A stretch of DNA of 64,000 nt, taken from assembly GCA_028716975.1 (NCBI GenBank), contig JAQUOU010000002.1, forward strand, positions 238,841 through 302,840. Direction: 5' to 3'. The position numbers and the translations under genes were made by a program. Below, one piece after another: positions 17,906 to 25,542 of the stretch; the stretch's first letter is position 1; the number at the start of each line of letters is the position of its first letter. The DNA comes from Methylobacter sp. (lineage in GTDB: Bacteria; Pseudomonadota; Gammaproteobacteria; Methylococcales; Methylomonadaceae). The notes beneath the pieces were generated by a model. It did not search any database. It was not told the DNA's origin and was given only the letters and a program-made list of their open reading frames with translations.

Positions 17906-18961
17906 ATGAATGATGCATTAAATCCGGTTGGAACCGATGGTTTCGAATTCGTCGAATATACCGCGCCGGATACCCGTGAGTTAGAAAAATTATTTACCAG
18001 GATGGGTTTTGCCGCCATTGCAAAACATCGCTCCAAAGATGTGGTTCTTTATCGGCAGGGCCAAATAAATTTTATCATTAACCATGAGCCGGCCAGTTTC
18101 GCTCAGGCCTTTGCGAAAGTGCACGGGCCGTCCATTTGCGCGTTTGCAATCCGGGTTAAAAATGCCGCGGAGTGCTTCAAGCGCGTCATCAAATTGGGCG
18201 CTCTGCCTTATCAGGGCGATGTCGGTCCGATGGAACTCAATATTCCGGCCATCCGGGGCATAGGCCACAGCCTGATCTATCTGGTGGATCGCTATGGTGA
18301 AGAGCACTCCATTTATGATGTGGATTTTATACCGCTGCAAGGCGTGAATTTAAAACCTGAAGGCATCGGGCTGACTGCTATCGACCACTTGACTCACAAT
18401 GTTTACCACGGCGGCATGGACAAGTGGGCGGAGTTTTACCAGCGCTTGTTCAGATTCCGTGAAATCCGTTATTTTGATATTCACGGTAAAATTACCGGCT
18501 TGAAATCGCGCGCGATGACCAGTCCTTGCGGCAAAATTCGTATTCCGATCAATGAACCGACCGATGCCAAATCGCAAATTCAGGAATACCTGGATGTCTA
18601 CCATGGCGAGGGTATTCAGCATATCGCCCTGGCGACCAATGATATTTATGCCACGGTGGAACACTTGCGCGGCAATGGCGTCCGGTTTATGGATGTTCCC
18701 GATACTTACTATGATGCAATCGATGAAAGAGTGCCCGGTCACCGTGAAGCAGTGGAGCGATTACGCAACGACAAAATCCTGATTGACGGCGCTCCTGCAC
18801 GCGGCGCCGGGCTGCTGCTGCAGATTTTCACCCATACCGTAATCGGGCCTATCTTCTTCGAAATCATTCAGCGCAAAGGCAATGAAGGCTTTGGAGAAGG
18901 CAATTTTCAGGCGCTTTTTGACGCCATCGAGCGTGACCAGATCAAAAGAGGAGTGATCTAA
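17906..18961 (+). CDS. hpd: 4-hydroxyphenylpyruvate dioxygenase
   Basis: A 351-residue two-domain vicinal-oxygen-chelate protein. The three iron ligands are visible: H161 (IDHLTH), H239 (GIQHIAL) and E319 (FFEIIQRKG). The last is followed by GNEGFGEGNFQALF, typical of HPPD. It converts 4-hydroxyphenylpyruvate to homogentisate, the second step of tyrosine breakdown. The length is normal for bacterial HPPD. A strong GGAGG ribosome site precedes the ATG. It is the first gene of a four-gene operon with overlapping ends (TAATG with hmgA). No tyrosine aminotransferase is present nearby. Confidence 0.95.
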   Translation: MNDALNPVGTDGFEFVEYTAPDTRELEKLFTRMGFAAIAKHRSKDVVLYRQGQINFIINHEPASFAQAFAKVHGPSICAFAIRVKNAAECFKRVIKLGALPYQGDVGPMELNIPAIRGIGHSLIYLVDRYGEEHSIYDVDFIPLQGVNLKPEGIGLTAIDHLTHNVYHGGMDKWAEFYQRLFRFREIRYFDIHGKITGLKSRAMTSPCGKIRIPINEPTDAKSQIQEYLDVYHGEGIQHIALATNDIYATVEHLRGNGVRFMDVPDTYYDAIDERVPGHREAVERLRNDKILIDGAPARGAGLLLQIFTHTVIGPIFFEIIQRKGNEGFGEGNFQALFDAIERDQIKRGVI

Positions 18962-20073
18962 TGCCCTGGATCAATATACCCACCGTGGAAGGCAAGGCAT
19001 CGCGGCAGGCGCATACCGATCTTCCGGCAGATACCTACGAACGGGAACTAGGCAAGGAAGGCTTTTATGGTCCCGCCACCCAGATGTATCATCGTCATGC
19101 GCCTACCGGTTGGAAATCGGTTGAAGGCCCGTTACGGCCTCATGCTTTCGATACCCAAAAAGTGGCGCTTCCGGAAGACAGCTCGTGGGCATGCCTGCTG
19201 TTCAGCAATCCGAATATTCAAATAGGCTTTATGAAGCTGGAAAACGATATGGACCTTCTGGTTCGTAATGCCGATGGCGATGAATTAATTTTCGTGCATC
19301 AGGGCTCGGGTGAACTGTACTGCGATTATGGCCATTTAAGCTTTAGCGAGGGCGATTATATAATGTTACCGCGCGGCACGCTGTGGCGCATGAGCGTGAA
19401 GAACGCCGTCAGAGCCTTGTTGATCGAGGCGACCGATGACAGCTACCGCTTGCCGGAAAAAGGCCTGGTCAGCCATCAGGCAATCTTCGATCCGGCGATC
19501 CTGGATACGCCGAAGATCGATGAAGCATTTCTTGCCCAGCAAAATGAAGCGGAATGGCGCGTCGTGGTCAAGAAAAGAAACCGTCTGAGCACTATCGTTT
19601 ATCCATTCAATCCGCTGGATGCGGTAGGCTGGCATGGCACGTTAATGCCGGTACGCCTTAACTGGCGCGATATCAGGCCGTTGATGAGCCACCGCTACCA
19701 TGTGCCGCCTTCAGCCCATACCACCTTTGTCGCCAGCCGTTTTGTCGTCTGCACGTTCGTGCCGCGGCCTTTCGAGTCCGATCCCAACGCCTTGAATGTG
19801 CCTTTTTTCCACAGTAATGACGATTATGACGAACTGATTTTTTACCATGCCGGCCAGTTTTTTTCCCGTGATCACATCTATCCGGGCATGATGACCTTGC
19901 ATCCCGGTGGAATTCCGCACGGCCCGCATCCGAAAGCGTTACAGAACGCAAAGGAAAAGCGCGGGACTATGACCGATGAAGTGGCGGTAATGATTGATAC
20001 GCGGGATGCGCTGAAAATCTCCAAACAGGCCGAAGCCATCGAATGGGCCGGTTATGTGGATTCGTGGAAATGA
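18961..20073 (+). CDS. hmgA: Homogentisate 1,2-dioxygenase
   Basis: A 370-residue cupin-type ring-cleaving dioxygenase of the shorter bacterial HmgA branch. It begins with YHRHAPTGW, has a cupin barrel segment (ELIFVHQGSGELYCDYG, LPRGTLWR), and ends with the iron-binding region HPGGIPHGPHPKAL. It opens homogentisate to maleylacetoacetate. Its ATG overlaps the hpd stop (TAATG), and its TGA overlaps the next start (ATGA). Because hmgA is present, homogentisate should be catabolised rather than polymerised to pyomelanin. Confidence 0.93.
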   Translation: MPWINIPTVEGKASRQAHTDLPADTYERELGKEGFYGPATQMYHRHAPTGWKSVEGPLRPHAFDTQKVALPEDSSWACLLFSNPNIQIGFMKLENDMDLLVRNADGDELIFVHQGSGELYCDYGHLSFSEGDYIMLPRGTLWRMSVKNAVRALLIEATDDSYRLPEKGLVSHQAIFDPAILDTPKIDEAFLAQQNEAEWRVVVKKRNRLSTIVYPFNPLDAVGWHGTLMPVRLNWRDIRPLMSHRYHVPPSAHTTFVASRFVVCTFVPRPFESDPNALNVPFFHSNDDYDELIFYHAGQFFSRDHIYPGMMTLHPGGIPHGPHPKALQNAKEKRGTMTDEVAVMIDTRDALKISKQAEAIEWAGYVDSWK

Positions 20074-21050
20074 AGCTCGCCACGCTTAAAGCAGCAAGCC
20101 GGGACGGCAGTCTGGCAGTCGTCAATCGCGACTTGACCCAGGCTAAGTTCGTTCCTGATATCGCCTTGACATTGCAGGGCGCACTCGATAACTGGGCCGG
20201 GGTTGAGCCCCGGCTACAACAGGTTTATCAAAAACTTAATGAAGGCGGGGATGAATCTATTCTTTTCGATGCCTGTCAAGCCGCAGCTCCGTTGCCAAGA
20301 GCCTATCAATGGCTGGACGGCAGCGCCTATCTGAGCCATGTCGAACGGGTACGGAAAGCGCGCGGGGCCGATTTGCCGAAGAGTTTGTTTGATGACCCTT
20401 TAATGTATCAAGGCGCTTCGGATGTCATGCTGGGCGCCTGTGATCCTATCGAGGCCGCCAGCGAAGACTGGGGCATCGATTTTGAAGCCGAAATCGGCGT
20501 GATTACCGATGATGTGGACTATGGGATATCAGTCAATGAGGCCGCTACGCATATCAAGCTGGTTCTGTTGATTAATGATATTTCATTGCGCAACCTAATT
20601 CCTGATGAACTGGCCAAAGGCTTCGGCTTTCTGCACGGAAAACCTGCCAGCGCTTTTTCTCCGGTGGCCGTAACCCCCGACGAACTGGGTGCGGTCTGGA
20701 AAGATTCCAGGCTGCATCTGCCTTTAACAGTCCAGTGGAACGGGCAATTATTTGGCCATGCGAATGCCGGCGCGGATATGCAGTTTAATTTTGCCAGGCT
20801 GATTGCCCATGCCGCCAAATCTCGAAAACTAACTGCCGGCACTATTATCGGCTCCGGTACGGTCAGCAATATTAATCCAGCAGGCGGGTATTCCTGCATT
20901 GTCGAGAAACGCGTGGTTGAAATCATCGAAACCGGTGCGGCTGATACCGAATTTATGCGTTTCGGGGATAAAGTCCGGATTGAAATGTTCGATGAGCAGG
21001 GGCATTCCATTTTCGGAGCCATTGAACAGGAGGTCAGGCCATGCCGGTAA
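20070..21050 (+). CDS. fahA: Fumarylacetoacetate hydrolase family protein
   Basis: About 326 residues from the ATG at 20070, which overlaps the hmgA stop; the longer frame from 20043 lies inside hmgA. The FAH fold motifs are visible: GASDVMLGACDPIEAASEDWGIDFEAEIGVI with the metal-binding acidic residues, LLINDISLRNLIP, KPASAFSPVAVTPDEL and GTIIGSGTVSN. It hydrolyses fumarylacetoacetate to fumarate and acetoacetate, the last step of the pathway. It overlaps maiA by 10 bases. Confidence 0.92.
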   Translation: MKLATLKAASRDGSLAVVNRDLTQAKFVPDIALTLQGALDNWAGVEPRLQQVYQKLNEGGDESILFDACQAAAPLPRAYQWLDGSAYLSHVERVRKARGADLPKSLFDDPLMYQGASDVMLGACDPIEAASEDWGIDFEAEIGVITDDVDYGISVNEAATHIKLVLLINDISLRNLIPDELAKGFGFLHGKPASAFSPVAVTPDELGAVWKDSRLHLPLTVQWNGQLFGHANAGADMQFNFARLIAHAAKSRKLTAGTIIGSGTVSNINPAGGYSCIVEKRVVEIIETGAADTEFMRFGDKVRIEMFDEQGHSIFGAIEQEVRPCR

Positions 21051-21688
21051 TCCTGTACAGTTATTTCAGGAGTTCCGCCGCATACCGGGTGCGCATCGCC
21101 TTAAACCTGAAAAAGATTGACTATGAAATTCGCCCCGTTCATCTGCTCAAAAACGGCGGCGACCAGTTCAAAGCCGATTATCTGGCGCTGAATCCGCAGG
21201 GAAAGGTGCCCGTCCTGGTGGTGCAAAATACAGTATTGACCCAGTCAGCGGCGATTATCGAGTATCTGGAAGAAGTCTACCCGCTCCCGCCGCTGCTGCC
21301 CTCCGATGCAGAAGAACGCGCTTATGTCCGCTCGCTGGCGCAAATCATTGCCTGCGATATCCATCCGCTCAATAATTTGCGGGTGCTGAACTATCTGAAA
21401 GATTCATTAAAATATGAGTTTCAGCAAGCATGGCGCCTTCACTGGATACAGGAAGGTTTTACCGCACTTGAGCAACTCTTGCAAAAAAGCGATTCCCGGG
21501 GCCGGTTTTGTTTTGGCGATACGCCCGGAATGGCTGATGTTTTTCTAATACCCCAAGTCTACAATGCGCGGCGTTTTGAATGCGAAATGAACAGTTTTCC
21601 ATTGATTAGCGGTATTTATGAAAACTGCATGCAAGGGACCGCTTTTGCCAATGCCGCGCCGGAAAATCAGCCCGATGCGGAGTCTTGA
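21041..21688 (+). CDS. maiA: Maleylacetoacetate isomerase (zeta-class GST)
   Basis: A 215-residue glutathione S-transferase fold protein. The N-terminal thioredoxin-like domain begins LYSYFRSSAAYRVRIAL, where the family usually has SSCSWRVRIAL. LNPQGKVPVLV and QSAAIIEYLEE form the glutathione site. The C-terminal helical domain has GDTPGMADVFLIPQVYNARRF, typical of MaiA. It isomerises maleylacetoacetate to fumarylacetoacetate with glutathione. It closes the hpd-hmgA-fahA-maiA operon. Confidence 0.92.
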   Translation: MPVILYSYFRSSAAYRVRIALNLKKIDYEIRPVHLLKNGGDQFKADYLALNPQGKVPVLVVQNTVLTQSAAIIEYLEEVYPLPPLLPSDAEERAYVRSLAQIIACDIHPLNNLRVLNYLKDSLKYEFQQAWRLHWIQEGFTALEQLLQKSDSRGRFCFGDTPGMADVFLIPQVYNARRFECEMNSFPLISGIYENCMQGTAFANAAPENQPDAES

Positions 21689-21909
21689 TTGCCATAAACC
21701 ATAGAGAACTGGAATATCTGATCCGCTTGCCTAAGCACTGATTTAAGTTTTCGGTAGGGTGCCTGACTGTAGACTAAGGGTTCAGGATGATCGGTAACCT
21801 ATTGATTCAAGCTCACCACGAACGGAATCAATTTATTGAGGGCTTCTCTAAGCAATGATTTACAATGCAGCCCTTCATTCAACCAAACCTGAAACATCCC
21901 TGTTATAAA

Positions 21910-22221
21910 ATGGCAAGCCAGAAAACTTATCTTGACGTACCCTATGCCCAAAAAGATGCGGCAAAAGCGCTCGGTGCGAGATGGGATGCAGCCAATAAGA
22001 AATGGTATGTCCCAGCCGGTATGGATGTTACGCTTTTTGCAATATGGCAACCCCAATCTATCGTGTTGGAGCCGACCCTATCCACGGCGCGGGAAGACGG
22101 TTCGCGTGCTGCTTCAACCACAATTAACTCTTCTGCCGGTAATGCCGCACGGGGTGTGTTTACTTATGCCACAGATAAAGACTTTGTTGCTTATAGCGGT
22201 GATGAAGCGCCCTGGGATTAA
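21910..22221 (+). CDS. DUF5710-type small protein
   Basis: About 103 residues from the ATG at 21910. The first ~45 residues carry the short motif KTYLDVPYAQKDAAKALGARWD-like segment ending KKWYVPAGMD, a domain (DUF5710) often found fused to primases, helicases or nucleases and thought to bind nucleic acid. The rest is low in recognisable features and ends in an acidic DEAPWD. No function can be assigned. It is followed 47 bases later by a metalloprotease gene on the same strand. Confidence 0.7.
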   Translation: MASQKTYLDVPYAQKDAAKALGARWDAANKKWYVPAGMDVTLFAIWQPQSIVLEPTLSTAREDGSRAASTTINSSAGNAARGVFTYATDKDFVAYSGDEAPWD

Positions 22222-22268
22222 TACTTGTCTCGATTACCTATCGCGAGGTTGCACAAAGCCGGCATAAA

Positions 22269-22772
22269 ATGAACACATTAAAATACCTGGCCGGCTATCC
22301 GGCTACAGTAACGGATCAAGTACTTAGGCTTATCGATAGCGATAAATTGGCTGAGGCGCTGTTAAAAAAATATCCCGTTACCCATGATATAAAGACCGAT
22401 AAAGCGCTCTATGCCTATGTCGTGGCGATGAAGAATCAATTTCTCAGGCAATCCAATCCACTGAGCAAAGTGGTTTACGATGATAAAATCGATGTGCTCC
22501 ATCACGCATTGGGATTACATTCCATTATCTCCAGGGTTCAGGGCAATAGCCTGAAATCAAAAAATGAAATCCGGATAGGAGGGGTCTTTAAAAATGTTCC
22601 GCTTGAATTCCTGAGAATGATTGTCGTGCATGAACTGGCCCATGTGCGAGAAAAACAGCACAACAAGGCGTTCTACCAATTACGTGAGCATATGGAGCCG
22701 GATTACCATCAGTTGGAGTTCGATACGCGGCTTTACCTGACTTATCTGGATTTCGTAGGAAAACTTTACTGA
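22269..22772 (+). CDS. YgjP-like zinc metallopeptidase domain protein
   Basis: A 167-residue protein with the zinc protease helix VVHELAHVREKQHNKAFYQL, where HELAH plus a downstream histidine/glutamate is typical of the YgjP/DUF45 family. The C-terminal MEPDYHQLEFDTRLYLTY also resembles this family. It is shorter than usual YgjP (about 230 residues). The substrate is unknown. Probably co-transcribed with the DUF5710 gene upstream. Confidence 0.75.
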   Translation: MNTLKYLAGYPATVTDQVLRLIDSDKLAEALLKKYPVTHDIKTDKALYAYVVAMKNQFLRQSNPLSKVVYDDKIDVLHHALGLHSIISRVQGNSLKSKNEIRIGGVFKNVPLEFLRMIVVHELAHVREKQHNKAFYQLREHMEPDYHQLEFDTRLYLTYLDFVGKLY

Positions 22773-23004
22773 ATTCGAGGCTTTCAATGCCGGTCTTCAT
22801 TTTTCCGCCAGATATACGTCAAGACAATACCTTAAAGGCTGGTAATATGTCAGCCTTGGTAATGCCGGTTGGTAATTCTTCTACGATGATTATTTTCTTT
22901 CATATATGAACCACGGGGTGAAAAAAATCATTATGCGTCAGGATTGTGGCATTATGAAAAAATGGCTTTCTTCCCCTTCACCTCTGGGTATCGATTAACG
23001 GCCC

Positions 23005-23050
23005 TTGCCGTCCGGTTGCAAAAGTTGGTACTGTTACAACCAGACGGCAA
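23005..23050. repeat. Long imperfect inverted repeat
   Basis: TTGCCGTCCGGTTG at 23005-23018 and CAACCAGACGGCAA at 23037-23050 form a 14-bp stem with one mismatch that becomes a G-U pair in minus-strand RNA. The loop is 18 bases. No T-run follows in either direction. It lies in the 528-base region between the YgjP-like gene and the small minus-strand ORF. Confidence 0.5.
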
Positions 23051-23108
23051 ATGCACTCATCCTTGTAAGGCTCACTTATCTGTGATGCCATCCTTTTACT
23101 TCCTTTAA

Positions 23109-23300
23109 TCCTAAAAACGGCAGTTAAAGCGTGTGAAAGCCGTTCGTGCTGAGCCCTGTAGAACCAAGAACGGCTTTCACACGCTCACTTATTTATTGAG
23201 CCTGCCAAAATCCCGCCCACCCTTCGACAAGGCACTCCTGAGCGTACTCGAAGGGCTCAGGGCGAACGGAATTTTACTAGGCTCAACTGTGGTTTTTAGG
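23109..23300. repeat. Composite dispersed element with terminal CCTAAAAAC inverted ends
   Basis: The element begins CCTAAAAACGGCAGTT and ends with CTCAACTGTGGTTTTTAGG, an approximate terminal inverted repeat. Inside, GCGTGTGAAAGCCGTTC (23129-23145) pairs perfectly over 17 bases with 23168-23184. A further segment has the CCTTCGACAAGG and GAAGGGCTCAGGGCGAACGG repeat units. Related elements occur at 32280-32420 and 48410-48535. Confidence 0.65.
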
Positions 23301-23378
23301 TTAATGCATAAATAACGCAATCAAGATAATGATCGGGATAGGTATGCCGAGAAGGTATAAAAGTATTGAACGCGTCAT
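23301..23378 (-). CDS. 25-residue hydrophobic small protein
   Basis: A short open frame too small for ordinary calling: it starts MTRSILLYLLGIPIPIII and ends ALFMH, one hydrophobic transmembrane span. A strong AAGGAG ribosome site stands seven bases before the ATG. Tiny hydrophobic proteins of this kind are often stress-induced and attach to the inner membrane; no function is claimed. It lies just after the PhnA-like membrane gene on the same strand. Its stop codon directly abuts the end of the dispersed element at 23300. Confidence 0.6.
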   Translation of the reverse strand: MTRSILLYLLGIPIPIIILIALFMH

Positions 23379-23421
23379 GGTAGATCTCCTTAATCAGGTT
23401 GATTTTAAGTATGATTAGCTG

Positions 23422-24378
23422 TTAAGCATCGCGCATCCGGCCGCCAAAGGTTGCCGCGAAGCTCGCGATGAAAGCGCCAATGAGCAGTGTGATAAAGAGC
23501 CACAGCGCCGTATAGGCGGACGCTTTACGACTTTTGTCAGCCGCTTCTTTCACTGCGTTTTCTGCATCATGCAATGCCGTTTGCATACGAGTGTAGGTAT
23601 CATTCACTCGTTTTTCAGCTTCCTTCTGTGGCAGACCGGTTTGCTGGGCAACCAACTGGCCGACATACCGGCTATCTTCGGGAGGCAATGAACCTGTGCG
23701 AAGGGTGTTCATGAAGATGCGCGTTACTTCAGAAGCTGACCCTGGAGGCAGCGGCTTCACAGCACCTGCCGGCGTACCTGTGTTGCCGGAGGATGCCGGT
23801 CTAAACAACGAATCCACGAAATAGCCCATTGATTCATTGCCCTTGCCGGATTTCGCCATCTCGGACCCGGTTACAGCCGCGCCGCCCGTGGCTGTACCGA
23901 CCCCTTCCACCATAGAAGCGCCGGCCTGCACGCCACTGTTGACCACTGATCCAATTACTGAAGTGAGCAGGGCCGCGGTCGCAAGAGAGGCAATGGCCCA
24001 AGCCAGGAAGCCGTGCGCAGTATCCCGGAAATAGACCTCGTCCGAGTGCAACGCGGCCCATTTTGTTCTGAGTCTGCCGGCTAGGTAGCCTCCTACGCCG
24101 GAGGCAACGATTTGCGTGAAAGTGAGCCACAGGATAGTCGATACGCCGAAAGTAGTGGCGCTTACGCCCTGATAGGTCCATGGGGATACAGAGGATAGTC
24201 CCAGTCCCGTTCCCAATATTAATAGAATCAGTGACAGAGCTGCTGCCGCTGCGGCTCCCGCCAAAATGGCGCTCCACGCTACGGCGCTTGAACTGGCCTG
24301 TATGGGTTCGGATTCGATATTCGGTAGAGGGCGTCCGCCTCCGAAGTCGTGAGTGGCTGAGATATTTGGAAGGGCCAT
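23422..24378 (-). CDS. PhnA-like/uncharacterised membrane protein
   Basis: A 318-residue protein with a short cytoplasmic N-terminus, hydrophobic segments around residues 32-55, 70-95 and 122-145, a glycine/serine-rich soluble region in the middle, and a final hydrophobic segment around 290-312 after a helical, charged stretch (DTYTRMQTALHDAENAVKEAADKSRK). Similar proteins are annotated as PhnA-like or hypothetical membrane proteins in many proteobacteria. I do not know the function. The small hydrophobic ORF downstream is 43 bases away and may be in the same transcript. Confidence 0.75.
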   Translation of the reverse strand: MALPNISATHDFGGGRPLPNIESEPIQASSSAVAWSAILAGAAAAAALSLILLILGTGLGLSSVSPWTYQGVSATTFGVSTILWLTFTQIVASGVGGYLAGRLRTKWAALHSDEVYFRDTAHGFLAWAIASLATAALLTSVIGSVVNSGVQAGASMVEGVGTATGGAAVTGSEMAKSGKGNESMGYFVDSLFRPASSGNTGTPAGAVKPLPPGSASEVTRIFMNTLRTGSLPPEDSRYVGQLVAQQTGLPQKEAEKRVNDTYTRMQTALHDAENAVKEAADKSRKASAYTALWLFITLLIGAFIASFAATFGGRMRDA

Positions 24379-24499
24379 GATAATTCTCCAGAAAGTTATA
24401 ATCAGTTAAAATTATCTTCCCGGTTGTGATTATGCATCTGTACGTCATCAAACATAGGTAAGAATAAATTACTTCCATAAGGAGGCTCTGGACAAGCCG

Positions 24500-24635
24500 G
24501 TTCCGCTCATGGTTCGACAAGGCTCTCCTGAGCATAGCCGAAGGGCTCACCACGAACGGAATTAACACCGCTCTCCTGAGAGCCTAGTCGAAGGGTTACC
24601 GTTCGTCCTGAGCCTGTCGAAGGAAGATTGGCTAA
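24500..24635. repeat. Dispersed repeat cluster
   Basis: Tandem and inverted units of the repeat: TGGTTCGACAAGGCTCTCCTGAG, GAAGGGCTCACCACGAACGG, CTCTCCTGAGAGCC, and CGTTCGTCCTGAGCCTGTCG. It lies between the divergent PhnA-like and heme oxygenase genes. Confidence 0.7.
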
Positions 24636-24890
24636 GGACAATGCAGGGGTTTAATGTAGTGACTATTAAATTTGCCTGATACCGTACAATCTTCCGCCTA
24701 AGCAGCCATTTTTCAAGCTTCCATCATCCCCTGCATGGGCTGCCAGTACCCAGTATGCAAGGATGTACTCAGCGTAAGAATACAGGCCGATGGCCGACAG
24801 AAGCGGTAGCTCCCAATGCTTCCGCCTTTCGTGATAGCATGTAAGTTGATTCACTTTACGACTTAGAGCCCCAATACTAATTTTACCCCT
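24636..24890. other. Upstream region of the heme oxygenase gene, no gene accepted
   Basis: No promoter motif or RNA could be picked out. A minus-strand open frame here (about 80 codons) has no ribosome site, runs into the heme oxygenase start and matches nothing I know. Confidence 0.3.
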
Positions 24891-25469
24891 ATGATATTGG
24901 CACTTCTTAAAGAGCAAACCCGCTTACAGCACAAACGGCTGGAAACCAGGCTGGATTTGCTCAACCGCACTTCGAGCCTGGATGAATACAGAGTGTTGCT
25001 CGAACGCTTTTTCGGGTTTTACGCACCGCTGGAATGGCGTGTCCTGAACACTATCGGATCCGCTAGATTGGATTTCGATTTTAATGTGCGCCGCAAAACG
25101 CCTTATTTACAATCTGATTTGACGTCTCTGGGTCTGAGCTCAAACCAAATCGCGCAGATCCCGTCTTGCGAAAATCTGCCTGATGTCTCTACTGTCGCAC
25201 GGGTTTTCGGTTATCTCTATGTGGCTGAAGGCTCAACGCTCGGCGGACAATTGATTTCAAAATATTTCACTCAAACTCTGGGCGTTTCAGCCGACCGGAA
25301 CGGTGCATTTTTTCATTCTTACGGCCTGGGTACCGGCAAGATGTGGCGCGAATTCGGGGAGGCAATTACGCAATTTGCCGACACTAGCGTTAGTTGCGAT
25401 GAAATTACCGGTACGGCGATTGAAACGTTTGAAAAACTTGAACACTGGCTTGTGCCGGGAGCAAACTAA
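24891..25469 (+). CDS. bphO: Biliverdin-producing heme oxygenase
   Basis: A 192-residue bacterial heme oxygenase. The N-terminal helix LLKEQTRLQHKRLETRLDL carries the proximal histidine. The distal helix region is VARVFGYLYVAEGSTLGGQLI, with the glycine-rich kink. It cleaves heme to biliverdin, iron and CO, supplying the chromophore for the phytochrome encoded 73 bases downstream. The bphO-bphP pairing is a well-known arrangement. No clear ribosome site is visible before the ATG. Confidence 0.92.
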   Translation: MILALLKEQTRLQHKRLETRLDLLNRTSSLDEYRVLLERFFGFYAPLEWRVLNTIGSARLDFDFNVRRKTPYLQSDLTSLGLSSNQIAQIPSCENLPDVSTVARVFGYLYVAEGSTLGGQLISKYFTQTLGVSADRNGAFFHSYGLGTGKMWREFGEAITQFADTSVSCDEITGTAIETFEKLEHWLVPGAN

Positions 25470-25542
25470 TTGAATTTTATTAACTGTTTACTTGGCGTAA
25501 ACTATCTTTGTGCTTTAGAAAAATTAAAAAGAGATTGCGCCG

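Noticed and set aside
24666-24917. Minus-strand 83-codon frame overlapping the heme oxygenase start
   Set aside because: The sequence looks somewhat protein-like, but there is no ribosome site and it overlaps a sound gene; no family recognised.
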